From: Styela clava | Lineage: Eukaryota; Chordata; Ascidiacea; Stolidobranchia; Styelidae | Length of the DNA: 64,000 nucleotides | Assembly (NCBI RefSeq): GCF_964204865.1 | Contig: NC_135250.1 | Span: 10,168,001 to 10,232,000, forward strand | Direction: 5' to 3' | Shown here: positions 1-12,497 of the stretch, piece after piece | Layout: each line of letters begins with the position of its first letter | How positions within the stretch are numbered: the stretch's first letter is position 1 | The notes under the pieces: model-generated | Databases searched by the model: none | The model's input: the letters and a program-made list of their open reading frames with translations, nothing else | Told to the model about the DNA's origin: nothing | Translations under genes and position numbers: made by a program

Positions 1-999
1 TATCTATTTTCTGCTTGAACGTTCAGTTAAGACACGTAAGATTTCAATCAAATGTTTACTTCATCACTATTGAGCAATGCAAAAACTATCTATTGTGTGT
101 TAAAAACAAACAATGATAACAGACTTCTTGGCTTGCCTAACGCCTCCAAAATTCACTACCAATACCTTTGGACAACCACCAGAATCAAAAATACAGTTTA
201 CAAAATAGAGAAGTGTAAATGAATTTATGTACATTTTTAGCAAGAAGAAAAGAAGTTCTTTTTCTAAAAGGTATTATGCATGTGGACGATTCCCCGACCT
301 TGACTGCTGAAAATATAGTAGCATGACGTTTACGATTGCATTTTGTTTATATATCGGATTGTTTTCGTCAGCCGCGACAGATTAAAAACACTTTCTTAAA
401 CGTTGCAAATCTCATAAATCGCTTGTGCCCGCGGCGCACCTGTTATGTTCTTAAAACAACCGACTTGAAATAAAATAATTTCCTTGGGATTTTATCACAA
501 ACTTGGGAATTTCTCTAACAATGATATCTGAAAATTAATCGAGTGGCAGCATTGCAACGGCGCGGAGTAAGAGTTGGACAAAAGCTCATATTTGTCTAAT
601 TTGCAAGAATATGAATCAAAACAAAATGCAATCTGCAGTTTACAACACGTTTTATGTCCGCGGATTGCCGTGGTATTTTGGGGTAGGGGTGCTTTTATTT
701 TATCAAAGCAATCGCAATTTAATTATTTACAATTAAATAAATAAAGCAACCATTTTAAATATGTATATCGGTAATGGATCTAATATTTTATACAACCTTC
801 ACAAAATCCATTACATATCCGTTGAAAAAGTCGGCTCTTCTAACGAGTGGCGTAATCTCAACGACTGACCCTAGGGCCGTATCTTGGAATTTCAGGGAGA
901 TAAATATATATTTTTGATTTACTAATCAACCTTCACATGTCTTTTCATTGTACTAAATTAAATATACTTTCTGGGATTTTACACCAGATCTTTCTAACG

Positions 1000-1380
1000 A
1001 CGATGACGAATTCGCATGAGCGCAATATATATCAAAACTAAATATAATCGAGCAATCGACTATTACTGATTGATTGATTATTATCATTATCACATTATTA
1101 TGTCCGCAAATTGGCGTGGTACAGTTTTTTGTCCTCGCCGCCACCGCAAGTTAACCTTGAACCCAAATGAAATAAAATAGAGAGACATTTTTAATTCTTG
1201 TAGTTGTCATAGATTGAATATTACGAGACAGAAAAATTTCTTTTTAATGTGAAAAAGCCGGCATTTTTAACACAATGCGGAGACCGTTTTTAGGAGCCGT
1301 TGCATGGAAATTTCCGATTTCATTTTGTGACCTCTCGCGCCCCCAGTTTAAGAATCACTGTAGTCAAATAACAGTCTCCG
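1000..1380 (+). repeat. Dispersed repeat, also at 51.07-51.35 kb
   Basis: This stretch and 51070-51350 align over about 300 bases. Both carry an AAACTAAATATAATC stretch, then a TCCGCA...GTCGTG-like block, then TTATGGATTGAATATTACG (TCATAGATTGAATATTACG here) and a GCATTGCATGG-like block (CGTTGCATGG here). A third partial copy of the TTATGTCCGCGG...GTGGT block lies near 653-680. The right end here, CAGTTTAAGAATCACTG, resembles a hAT end read outward. No coding potential is visible. Confidence 0.55.
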
Positions 1381-1619
1381 GTTTTTATTGACATTTTGTG
1401 TTAGATGCCAAACAGGGTCACGTGAAATTCATTACGATGTCATAGTAAAGACTTCGTTATTTGTGGAATTTTTTTTTCATGACATGAAGGGATTTTTAAA
1501 ATTTTGCATAAAGAACGAAATTTCAGTCACAGGCAGCATACGAATGCTAAGCCAAGTACGCAAGTATATTGGACAAGCTCGAGGCTGTAATAAAACCTAC
1601 ACTTCCGATCAAAAAATGC

Positions 1620-1760
1620 GGATAGGATATTCATTTCTATCTCGCGGGAGAAGAAAGTCAATAAGACGACTTGAATGAAGACGATCATATGGCAAACCAG
1701 GGCATCTTCAGATGCATGAACTTATGGCAAACAAACCTACGACAGCGAGTAGTCCAACAA
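1620..1760 (-). repeat. Truncated SINE copy (same family as 42.5 kb)
   Basis: Read on the minus strand, this matches the body and 3' part of the SINE at 42.45-42.79 kb: a CATATGATCGTCTTC-like block, then a CTTATTGACTTTCTTCTCCC-like block and a final GGATAAATATG-like end (degenerate here). It lacks the tRNA-like head. Confidence 0.5.
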
Positions 1761-2235
1761 TCCCATCGCACTTCCACTGCTAGAATAATTCATCCAGTGA
1801 TGTCGAATAGGCATCACATGTTTAGGCTGTGAGGCGAGGCCCTGAAAACGCCTAGAAAGTGGGTTTCGTAGCGCACATCTGGGGACTATATGAATCATTT
1901 AGTTTTGTATGAAAATGAACATATTGAACGCATTACAGCATATTCCCAATAACGAAAGTAGCAAATTATCTGCAAAACATGCTTTAAAAATCTTGATGCA
2001 AAAATTGGATATTAGGGGATTTCCCGAAAATCAATACCCATAGGTTCACAACGACACAGCATGAAAAGTTTCTACCATTTTATAGAAGCCATCAAACGCC
2101 TCAATTTTATGCGATGAAGTCACAAATTAACACCGTGAGCACAAAACACAAGAAAATCGGGTAAAATCCTGATGCGAAATTGGGGACTCCTCGGAAAATC
2201 AATAACCATAGGTTTACAACAACACAGCATAAGAA

Positions 2236-2675
2236 CTATGCAATTCAAGAGCCCTGCTGCACACTAACACAAATGTATTTATGTAACGTTTCGTTTGACC
2301 GTAAATAAATAACAGACAAAATATCACTATATTACATTTGACACACAGACAACTTTTCTGGTCTGCATTATACAATACTGAGAAATAAAACACCATTGTG
2401 TAATTTGGACTTCAATTGCTAAATATAAAACAAAGAGAGAGATCTCATCAATGACACTTATTTCGGCCACCCGCTGTTATTTAATCAAGAAATTCACAGA
2501 TTTTATTGATTATTTAACATGCGTGACTCCTATAATTCTACTATGATTGTTTAAATATGCATGTAACTGCTTTTCGTGTTGTAGTTGAATTATGTATGTC
2601 TGAAGAAGTCTGACCTTGGTCAGACGAAACGTTACAGAAATATATTTGTGTTAGTGTGCAGCAAGACTCTTGAAT
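2236..2675. repeat. Inverted repeat pair with a CTGAAGA...GAAACGTTAC motif
   Basis: Bases 2240-2300 and 2608-2675 are inverted copies sharing GAAACGTTAC, TTTGTGTTAGTGTGCAGCA and a CTCTTGAATT end. The right copy is preceded by CTGAAGA at 2600-2606 and a perfect hairpin (GTCTGAC, loop CTTG, GTCAGAC) at 2608-2625, followed by GAAAC. Such blocks are dispersed in many animal genomes as parts of retroelements. The left copy has lost the hairpin. Confidence 0.55.
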
Positions 2676-3011
2676 CACTTAGGATTGTTATCTCTACTCT
2701 TGCTACAGCATCCTTGCAATATATGCATACGGATCCACCGGCACAAAAACATAGAGGAAGATTAAGTAGTTAGTTTCGCAGAAACCAAATAATTAACAAG
2801 AGAGCTGTGCTCAAATATTTGAACACGTCACAAGGTATCGCTATTTTTTTATTCTGACACATAAAAAACGAATCTCTTGATATACACTGAAATTTTTGAA
2901 ATAAGTAAAAGTAATAGCCTTCTGGCAAAAAAAATCAATCTTTAACCATTGAAAATTTCAAAGCAATTGGTTCAGTATTCGAAGAAAAAAGCGATTTCAT
3001 CATGACGAAAG

Positions 3012-3055
3012 AGAATAATAATAACAACAACAACAAAAACAACAACAACAACACA
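3012..3055 (+). repeat. AAT/AAC microsatellite tail
   Basis: A run of AAT and AAC triplets follows a block (CATTGAAAATTTCAAAGCAA) that recurs at 24.68 kb and 53.9 kb. At 53.9 kb it is again followed by ACAACAACAAC and ATATTGAAAC. This looks like the simple-repeat tail of a dispersed retroposon. Confidence 0.6.
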
Positions 3056-3598
3056 ATATTGAAACGATTGTTATGTACACTGACGTGTCCAAAACCCTAT
3101 CCATGGTCAACAGGTGGGGGGATAATTGGCTTTAATTCTAGAGCATGTGTTGGAAACCTTTTTGGTCAAGAGAGCCATAAAAGGTACATACTTTCAACTG
3201 AATTTCCGTGCGAGCCATATAGCATTTCTTCACTTAATCAGGCCCGAAATTTTTACTCAAAAGTCAACACACACAATGTCAATATATATATTTAATGTGA
3301 CTTCTGATGCTGCATGTTGTCGCCGCGTTGAAGTTGAAATCTACGATACTCATCACCCTACTTTCGTTTAGGCATCTCCTTAGTATTTAAAAAACTAGCT
3401 TTGCTAGTCCGATTTAAATATGACAAATAGGCTGTAACTACCGTGTTTCACCAAAAATAAGACTGGGTCTTATTTCAATTTTCTTCCGAAAAATAACACT
3501 AGGGCTTATTTTCGGGGGATGTCCTATATTTTTATTTATCAAAAACTGAATTACAAAGTAGAGAATCACGAAATTTTCAAATATACAGAATATGAATT

Positions 3599-4045
3599 AG
3601 AGGTAAGATCGGACCCCAAAATTCCAGCCCGACCCGAACCGGCCCCGTGGGTATTGAATTCGCAGGCCCGATCGGAACCCGCCTAATTAACTGGATATGC
3701 AGGCCCGACCCGACCTGAGCCGGGTATGGTAAAGTATAGAAGGAATATTTTTGGAATTTAAAGGTCGGGGAAAAGTCCATTACAGCGTCTTCTCTGTTTT
3801 ATTTAAACTATTTTTTTTTATAACAAGTAGGCTATTCTTTTGTTTAGTATCCACACATAGTTTTTTTTTATAAACATATATTTATTTAAAAAAAAGTCAG
3901 CGATAGAGAAGCCCGACCCGACCTGAACGTAATGATTGACATTTCAGGCCCGACCCGAACGTAATGATTGGCATTTCAGGCTCGACCCGACCCAGCTCGA
4001 ACGTAATGATTAATATTTGAGGCCCGACCCGACGGGTCACAAACT
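3599..4045 (+). mobile_element. CCCGACCC-rich miniature element, copy 1
   Basis: This shares its order and most of its sequence with 9206-9548: AGGTAAGATCGG-like start, ATTAACTGGAT, AGGTCGGGGAAA, a TATCCACACAT block, then AAAGTCAGCGATAGAGAAGC. Near its right end a unit of about 33 bp (GCCCGACCCGAACGTAATGATT plus about 11 bases; key core GAACGTAATGATT) is repeated about three times at 3911-4030. There is no coding frame. It is a non-autonomous element by inference. Confidence 0.6.
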
Positions 4046-5107
4046 ATATTCCAAAATCCCTTAATTTCGTCACAATGCCAGTCTGGTAATTCTCTTAGAT
4101 GACATAGACATGCGCTGGGCGCGCGTTCTCGAACGTATTAGCAAATTTTCTGCCAAATTTGGCTATAAATAGTTTGAAATCTCGTAACAAAAGTAAGCTT
4201 AGCTTTAGAATACTATATTTTTCTGGGAGCCATATGTCGTCACAAAAAAAAAACCCATAAATGGCTCGCGAGCCATGGATTCCCGACCTCTCTATCTAGA
4301 GTAGACAACAGTGATGAATTCCTGCCTGGTAATTTGCCCTCAGAACATGTTTCTTTAGTGAATCATTGTTGAGAGGAAGAGTATAATCCACATGTTTTCC
4401 AGTTTTAAAAAAGACGTGTTCTTGGTATCATTTACATTCTTACCATCTTATATTGGAACATATCAAAATTATTTCCAAGTAGTCCCCTTATGTGCGCTAC
4501 GAAACTGAAAGATGAACGGCCTCGTCTCGCGGCCTAGTTTGTACCAAAGTGAACTTTGGTTTGTACAATCTAGATAGCGAATACCCCACAGATTACTACC
4601 AGGCTACTACTATCAACCAAATGAGCATGCTCATTGTATCACGACACATAAATTAATCATGCAGTATCGAAGGAAATTTCTGGGGTCAAGGGTTGCGTAG
4701 CCATCAATTCTAGTAATCAGGGGACGGACTAAAAGTAGGCACTTGCAAATTAGGCACTTTTTTAGGCACTTATTTAGGCACTTTGAAAAAAAAATAAAAA
4801 GGGCGTAATACCTTTTAAAAAACATAATTAATTAGTTAAAAATGGTCAAATTAAATGTTAAAAACGCAAATTGCAACGGGCAAACTCAATAGCAATATGC
4901 AAAACGCAGTATTAATGGCAGTCGCACGCGCTTGGTCACCACATATGCTAGGCACATACTTAGGCACTTCGAAAAATAAATAAAAATAAATAATCAGTGA
5001 ATATTTGAGTTCATGAGCATGAGTTTATCTCCACTAGACTAGAATCTAGATTATAGTACTGGTACATAGGATAACCTAAGAAGTGTTAATACTGTAATAA
5101 TGAGATG

Positions 5108-6565
5108 CCGTAAAAGCGCCTAACTTCGGACAGTTCCTAACTTCGGACAAAATTTTTGAACGGCCATATCTTGGCTAAAACGCGCCGTATATTGCTAATT
5201 TTAATTATTATAGGTTGCGCTGTTATATCTACATCTATTCTCATCTTTTTTAATGTTGCATAATTATTTTTTTGGTAAAAAAACGGAAATTTTGCCGAAA
5301 ATTGACTGCCCGGCATTCAACGGCGCAGAGCGTCGCTCCTACTCAAGCTATCATCGTCAAAATACCATCATTCGGTAGAGGGCGACAACAATGTATATAA
5401 TTTATTTGAGTGATCGCAAGATGTCGTACGAGATTTAAATAAAACCTAAAATTCTGAATTATAAATTCCGTAAGAATATTAAGATTTCACGCAGCGTCAA
5501 AAATTACGTCAACCTCACGTAGATTATTTTTCGCTCACTTCCGACACGACGTCACACTTCGTCGCGGAAATGAATTTTGACGCCAGACACAACGGAGCCA
5601 ATATGACAATTTCCGTTAAGATAAAGACGGCGTTCCAATGTAATATTTTTGTATTTTGTTCGGTCATGTATGAATATATGCCAAAATTACATTAATGAAA
5701 ATACATGTCACACTTAATCGATAACGTTAAGAATCGAATATATAAAACTATGATAATTCCAACGTCCATATGGCACAGTGCACTGACTTAACCATTATTT
5801 TATGATTAGTAGTCGAAATGACAGTTATTGAATACGGCCTGGGTGAATTTTATTCACTCGAAATTAAAAATAAATTTAATCTCCAACAAATAAACGGGAC
5901 CTACATGTTTACAAGATTAAATTGAATTTTAAATTAAACTTTACAATCGGATTTACCGCGTGTTTGATATAAATTATCATTTATAAAGATAACCGCGCAG
6001 AATAAAAAAAGCTATCCGTCGGGAATAATTAATACTTCAATAACTTCGATAGAAGCCCGTTAAAATACTTTATTGTGGATTGAAACGGTTTGCATCAGAT
6101 ATATTTACGTATCATTTCCTGATTAAAATGACTAACGTGTTATTATACTCATCTGAAATATGGAAAATAACGAACGAAAGATGTAAACATAGGACGACGG
6201 AAGTTTCAAATAATGAATTTTCGTCGTGACGTCAATGTTACGTTACGACGACGAACGAGCGTCTTATCTTCACGCAACGACGTGATTACGTCATCCGCAT
6301 CGGAAGCCTCCTTCTCTCTGTGCGTCGCGGTTACGCAGTGAAGAAAATGACTGTCCGAAGTTAGGGCAGTGAAGGATAACGGTCAGATGGCAAGAAATAT
6401 CGATTATTTCAATAGTAAAAATAGTCCAATTGAACCGAAATTTGCAGGGAATGTAAATTACCACACGAATGTTTTACCGAGCCATTTTGGCACCGTTTGG
6501 ACAATAAATGGCCGAGTTATTGACGAAAGTATAGTAATTTTGTCCGAAGTTAGGCGCTTTTACGG
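5108..6565. mobile_element. Non-autonomous TIR element upstream of RAD9
   Basis: The two ends are inverted copies: CGTAAAAGCGCCTAACTTCG at 5109 and its reverse complement ending at 6565. A second copy of CCTAACTTCGGACA lies just inside the left end, and CTGTCCGAAGTTAGG at 6350 mirrors it on the right, so the subterminal repeats are doubled. The 1.46-kb interior is rich in CG dinucleotides (for example CGACGTGATTACGTCATCCG) and encodes no transposase. The target duplication is not clear, so the superfamily is unassigned. Confidence 0.75.
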
Positions 6566-6894
6566 TGATATCTGGATATAGCCTAAATCCTGAAATCTGC
6601 AAATGTATAAGATCATGTTTCAGCTGGCCTACCTCGTTTGTCTGCACTACAGCACTGTCTATATCTAGACCCTGTGTTTGATACTTTTACTTTAGCACAA
6701 TCACAAGCATATAAACATACCGGTAACAGCATAATGCAGTAATGAAACAGATTTCTGGATTTGCAAACTCCTGAGCTAGGCAATAATTGTTACAAAGTTA
6801 CTTGTGTACCGGTACTTCGTCGTCCCTTCACGCTACGGTCATGTCTGTCTTACCAGAATTAATTATTTATTGCAGGCTTCATATAAGTTGTCAC

Positions 6895-6913
6895 CTGCTT
6901 TTAAATGTTGCAG
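6895..6913 (+). other. 3' splice acceptor just upstream of RAD9 start
   Basis: A pyrimidine-biased stretch ending TGTTGCAG lies 14 bases before the RAD9 ATG. This fits either a 5'-UTR intron or a trans-splicing acceptor. The sequence alone cannot separate the two. Confidence 0.5.
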
Positions 6914-6927
6914 ATTAATCAGCAAAA

Positions 6928-8070
6928 ATGAAGTATCTTATTCCTGCAAATCATGTGAAGTGTTTCGCGAGATCAATACACTGTTTATCTCGTCTTGGGA
7001 GTGAGATTTACTTCGACTGCACGGAGATAGATGTCCAGCTTAAAACGTTAAATGCTTCAAGGTCAACATTTGCATCTTTTGTCTTTCCGAGTGTCTTTTT
7101 TGAAGAATTTGAACCAGTTATAGAAGACGAAGAAGAAAATCAGTTTCTTCGCTGCAAAATATCAGTTAAAACATTTCTGCAAGTGTTCCGTTCAATAGCG
7201 TTTATTGAACGCTCTGTTGAAACTTGTGAGATAAAATTATCTGATAATTTAAGTCAGTTAATATTTACTTTGAACTGTAAGCATGCAGTTGTCAAAACTT
7301 ATCAGCTAAATTTTGAAGAATGTGAAAGCTTAAAAGCTGTTTATACAAAGGATTTGTCTCCTAATAAACTCACTGCGTCTTCTAAGTTGTTACAAGATGT
7401 TTTTGCTAATTTTCCTACCTCGTTAGATGAAATTACGTTATCTGTAACACCATGCAAAGTTTCATTGTCAAGCTTTGCAGATGAGGACGAGGTTGGAAAA
7501 ATTATGTCGACGGAAATGAACTTAAGTCCTAAAGAATTTAGTTATTTTCAAATCGGTATCGATTCATGCGTATCATTCTGTCTAAAAGATATTCGCTCCA
7601 TCTTGACATTTGCGGAATCCTGTGGTTCAGAATGTAAAATGAACTTTGAATACGGAGGAAAACCATTTGTTTTGGAATTATCACAAGAGGAAATTTTTAC
7701 GGCAAATTTTGTTTTAGCAACAATATCTGGTGATTTAGAAAGCCAGCAGCCATCGACTTCAGTTCTAACAGAAACAACGAATAATAATCACTGGAGTGAG
7801 CGAACAAATGCAAATGAAAGTAGAATACAACCAACTAAAACTGTGTCTAAAAAAGCTTCTAAAATTAGCGCACATGGAAGGGTCAATAATCACGAAGAAG
7901 TTGAACATGAAATCACTAATAACATATCCAATCATCAACAATCATTTTTGCTTGGAAAAGATGACACAATAGTTCATGTTAATGCCATATTTTTCTCAGG
8001 TTCAGGGAAGAACCAAGTTACTGCCGTGGATAATACAGTTTTAGCAGCGGATTCTGATGACGAATCATGA
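6928..8070 (+). CDS. RAD9: RAD9 checkpoint clamp subunit
   Basis: The protein has 380 residues (human RAD9A has 391), in one exon. RAD9 is the PCNA-like subunit of the nuclear 9-1-1 ring (RAD9-RAD1-HUS1), which is loaded at damaged DNA to activate ATR signalling. Residues 2-60 follow the RAD9 start pattern: a CFARSIHCLSRLG-like helix, then NASRSTFASFVFPSVFFEEF. Residues about 225-268 contain the second PCNA-like domain's end, with FVLELSQEEIFTANFVLATIS. From about residue 270 a polar Ser/Asn-rich tail follows. It ends VLAADSDDES, which resembles the acidic phosphoserine tail that binds TopBP1 in human RAD9. The ATG has AAAA before it and matches the family start. It has no introns, unlike the vertebrate gene. 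The assignment is firm; RAD9A versus RAD9B cannot be decided. Confidence 0.93.
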   Translation: MKYLIPANHVKCFARSIHCLSRLGSEIYFDCTEIDVQLKTLNASRSTFASFVFPSVFFEEFEPVIEDEEENQFLRCKISVKTFLQVFRSIAFIERSVETCEIKLSDNLSQLIFTLNCKHAVVKTYQLNFEECESLKAVYTKDLSPNKLTASSKLLQDVFANFPTSLDEITLSVTPCKVSLSSFADEDEVGKIMSTEMNLSPKEFSYFQIGIDSCVSFCLKDIRSILTFAESCGSECKMNFEYGGKPFVLELSQEEIFTANFVLATISGDLESQQPSTSVLTETTNNNHWSERTNANESRIQPTKTVSKKASKISAHGRVNNHEEVEHEITNNISNHQQSFLLGKDDTIVHVNAIFFSGSGKNQVTAVDNTVLAADSDDES

Positions 8071-9205
8071 TGTTGTTTTTTGTTGGGACGCTTTCCTTAC
8101 AATATAAATTGTTTATTAGAACATACTGTACATTACAGGGTGGCCCACCCCCCAAAAAAAACCATGGTCATTTGGCACAATTCTAGAGATAACATGATTT
8201 TAGTACAAAGTGTCCTAGAATATACATTTCCTCTCCCCCGGGATAAATATGTAAATCCTATCCTTTCTTCATTTTTGTAGAAGTGAAAAAATGTTTTTTT
8301 TAATCACCCAGTAAAGTGGTCTAATCGAGCCTAAAATGTGTAATGTAGTTGGTAGTTCCTATATTTAGCTATGAAAAAATTTTTTACATATCAATTTATC
8401 GTTATGGCAATGCTTTTTCCTTAGATCTTTTTTAATGGATTTTCACACTTTTACAGGCTTGAATATTGTTTTTCTTTAATCATAATTTAAACCAATATTA
8501 TAGTCTCTTAAATTGATTGATTTCATCCCAAATCTGGTTCGTTTCCCAAGGGTTATTAGGCTAGTGAAAATTCATCAAATTGTTCGCCAGAAACGCCTGT
8601 AAAGTAGACATCTAAAATTGTCATTTAATTCAGTTTCATTACTGAGTACTAAGCTACATCCGAGAGCCCTCTTCCTGGAAATATGAATATGTTTGTATTT
8701 TTATACCTGTTTATTGCTCAGCCAGTTGGCTGCTATGTTTCTTTCTTTTTTCACGTGCTATTTTTATTGTTCATTTCTACACACTGCGCCATTTTATTAC
8801 ATATTTTATAAATAAAAATATCAAAATGTTGTTGTTCAGTTTACTTTAGCGTCCAGTGGAAAATGAATCCATGATATGCATATACAGCATATCACAGGAT
8901 AGCATTAGTATGAATTAATACTAAAATTGTGCAAAACCTGATGACGCCCTGCCTTTCTGTCTGGCCTGTACTGTGTAGTCAGGCTTTTCAAGGTTCAAAT
9001 TTTGAAAGGTTAGAGTCTTCTCGGAGCTTCACAACACCATAAGTTGTTAATAGGATTACAACAAAGTTCTTTGTGCTATTTCCAGCTTTTCTGGGGTGCG
9101 GGTGTAGTAAATTAACTAAAGATGTGAAGTTGGGGGGTGTTTCAAACCCAGGTATGAAACCCACTCTCCTGACAATAGGCTTGACTTCCACATTGGCTTC
9201 AAACT

Positions 9206-9548
9206 AGGTATAAGATCGGGCCCAAAAATTCCAGCCTGACCCGGGCCCATGGGTATAAGACCAGACTAATTAACTGGATTTGCAGGCCCGAAATTTCATG
9301 TTTTGTTTAAGAAGAATATAATCAGAGGTCGGGGAAAGGTCCATTACAGCTTTTCTGTTCATTCAAATTATTTCTTTCATAACAAGTATTTCCTGGTTTA
9401 GTATCCACACATGGTTTTATTTTTTAAGAACATATATTTATTTAAAAAAAAAAGTCAGCGATAGAGAAGCTCAACCCGAATGTAATGATTTACATCTCAG
9501 TCCCAACCTGACCCGAATTGTCGGGCTCGGGCTTCAGATCTTAGCTCT
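9206..9548 (+). mobile_element. CCCGACCC-rich miniature element, copy 2
   Basis: Direct copy of the 3599-4045 element. It keeps the same block order, including AAAGTCAGCGATAGAGAAGC. It starts AGGTATAAGATCGGGCCC and ends CTTCAGATCTTAGCTCT, so the termini are imperfect inverted repeats around a TAAGATC core. It has only one of the 33-bp units that are tripled in copy 1. No coding capacity. Confidence 0.6.
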
Positions 9549-12491
9549 ACATCCTACAGAAAACCAAATTAGGAAGACTCAACTTTGGCACACGTAAGCC
9601 ATAAAATTGTCTGGCTCTATTTTGACTAAATCCGTCATACAGCTATAAGGCATGAAACAACTTGAATCTGCTTTAATTAACACACATATTCAGGGTAAAG
9701 TTGGTTTTATTCATTTTTTGCTACACTACCGCACTTAACGACAACTATTATTATTATATAGTGAGAATGCATAAGAATATTGTCAAAATAAAAATATCCG
9801 GGATATTGTTGGTTAGGACAACCCTTGAAACAGTTACTGTACACATTTTTGATTGAAAGATAGATCATTTCTGGATCAGGTAAGAAAGCTAGATGGGATC
9901 CGAATTTAGCACTATATATCAGGTAATAGAAAAATATTATTTGAAGCCCTTCGAAGCTCCTTTCACATGCACCTGGTGCTGTGTTGTTTATTCTTTGCTA
10001 GAAAATAATTTTATGGGCACAAAATCAGTTCTTGGAAGAAATTGAATTGTTTTCTACCCTATGGCTATTGATGTTTGAATCTAAATATGAAGTTGAACAG
10101 CAAGTTTTTGTTCCATTTGAAAGCATTCTTACAACCAAGCAATATGCCCTGGAACGATCAACCAACCCAAAATAATAATCATAAAAAGAAGTGAATTCAA
10201 CATAACGACACGTTTAAATTTCTGGATAAGTGAAATCCTAGAAGGCAAAGCAAATAGAAGGTGTAAAGTAAAAGCGACAATGCAAAAAGCAGATCTATCA
10301 TACATGAAAAATTAAATAACGCAGATGCAATATTGAAAAGTCACAACTGTATAACATATGAAAAAAAATAGTTGCCTTTACTATGCCAGTCATATACCAC
10401 ACATTTTTGTCGATAATATATCGTCAGTTTGAAATTTATATTTTACAATTTACCCAGGAGAGAATCTAACGTTCTACAAACAGGAGGGTGTTGATTCTGA
10501 CTGGGCCAGCCGATATACCAAAAGTACTTTTCATTCATAATATTTCTTGTAGGAGCAAAAAAATAATTGTTTAATTTCTGGGCGCTGAATGTCTCAGAAT
10601 CACATTTAAAATATTCTTCGTTATAATTTAATTCATAAAAATCCATGTGTCACTTATAAATTATTTGGAAATAATAATACATAGCATCCAACATTGGTGA
10701 AAAGCAAATGAATAAGTCACCAGCAGTTATTATAATTAGGATCATTTTTATTGTTTGTCTTCAATTACATTGGTAAGATATATAAAAAATCTGTCTCCTT
10801 CGTCATTTTTGGATAGGACCTATGCGTTTAACAGTTTGTAAATGACTAGAGCTGATATTAAAAGTATTTCAATTGTACGAATAATTCATTGCATTCACTC
10901 CTTATTCTCAGAAAATAAGGCTTGATAAAATAATAAGAAAGAAATAGCACCAAGTGATAATTTTCACACCTTCTGACAGAGATACAATTACGAAAAAAAA
11001 AAGTTTTCAAAAAAAATTTACAAGGCACGATAACATTAATGAAGTCATGTGTTCGGTTTCAAAGTGATTCGTTATCAGTATTATCATGCATGAATAGGAT
11101 AGATTTTCATATTTATTCCAGGGGGAGAGGAAAGCTGATAAGACAGCTCAATCATATGACGGACAACAGACTCTCGTCTGGTTACCAATCCACGCCTGGT
11201 AGGGAAAAGTTAACCAGTTATTCGTTACTGATGATGGATCAGATAACGACTTATGTGGTAAAATCTAACACAAACTTGAATTCTGTAATTTTGGCCCACA
11301 TTATTCCTCTTCGTAATAAAAATCACAGATCTAGCATCAATATTTTAACAAGTGATGTTTGGGTAGCGAGAGTGAGATCAGGGACGCCAAAACTAAATAT
11401 TCAACTATTTAACATACATTCTGAAATAATGTCTTCAAATATGAATACCGAATATGTTCTAAACTGGTAGTGTATATTCAATGAGTTGAAATTTGGAAAA
11501 ATGTTAGACATCAGAAATAAAAAGGGACCATTTCAGGCCTCTGCGTGAGACTTGGATCGCTCAAAAATGAAACTATTCTAAATTATTCCTGAATCAAGAA
11601 GTTGAAATAATGAAAGTAATTAATTCAAAAATTATTCGAATATTAAATCGATATTAGACATCCCTGTGCGAAGCGATTAACTTAGTTACTGATTTCAAAT
11701 TTTATAATAGGTGTTCAAATGAATTTATGAGGTAAAACTACTGTATAACAACTATAGGCTTCAATGAAGAAAATCAAGCAAAGTACATCATCTTCAATCC
11801 AAGTAAAATCACTCGATAAAAAACTTGCAATACAGCTGAAAAATTGAAAAAATTTACTAACCATTAGCAGGTTAGAAAAACGCTTGATGCTATAGAAGCC
11901 AACAATTCTGATGCCTGTGAAAAGGATGACTGCACATGAACAGAGGTTCAGGTGTCATCCATTCAAATCATTTAAAAAATAATTAACCTCACATGAAACT
12001 TAAGCGACCAGGATGAGTTTATATGCCACATTATGAAAAGAAGGTATGGTGCATTTCTTATATAGTATATGTAAATACTATGAATGAAAGTGTTTTACTT
12101 AAACCACACTTTGAAAGGCCTTGATGACAATGAAAAAAATCCATAACCTAAAACAATGTGAACAAAGTTCTTAGTCTTAGAAAGTAAGGAACATTGATTG
12201 GAGAGTAGTGCGATTGTTGGCATCAAGTAATTGAAACAAGCACGCTATCAAATCACTGATAATTCTGTTCATAGGCCATGCCAATGGAATACTGTGGTAA
12301 ATGTGAGAATACAAAAGAATTTGAAATATTTCTCTTTAATTGATATTCTTTTAGGACTGGACAATTTATTCATGCTATCGAAGGAGCAGAGTTTTTGTTA
12401 ACTACTGATTAAAATAATCTTTCAAAAAATTTTGATTCCGAACAGAACAAATACTTTTTTAAAAAAAAATTGAATTAGCAATATAGCATGA

Positions 12492-12497
12492 TTTATT
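12492..12497 (-). promoter_or_regulatory. Candidate poly(A) signal for AMPK gamma
   Basis: AATAAA on the minus strand, about 170 bases past the stop codon at 12664. It is the nearest canonical signal I see. Confidence 0.45.

Larger units (their letters stand above)
1..5107. other. Gene-free, repeat-rich left flank
   Basis: I see no supportable gene here. The open frames are short and start or stop inside repeats; the one at 1388-1678, for example, ends in a piece of the SINE described at 42.5 kb. The stretch holds diverged copies of several repeat families, an inverted repeat pair at 2.24/2.61 kb, an AAC microsatellite and a CCCGACCC-rich miniature element. Confidence 0.7.

Noticed and set aside
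10443..10646. 67-residue minus-strand open frame
   Set aside because: It has an in-frame stop just upstream and no similarity I recognise; it could be a small gene but cannot be supported.
11039..11470. 143-residue open frame
   Set aside because: Part of it is antisense SINE sequence, also seen in the open frame at 1388-1678; no recognisable domain.
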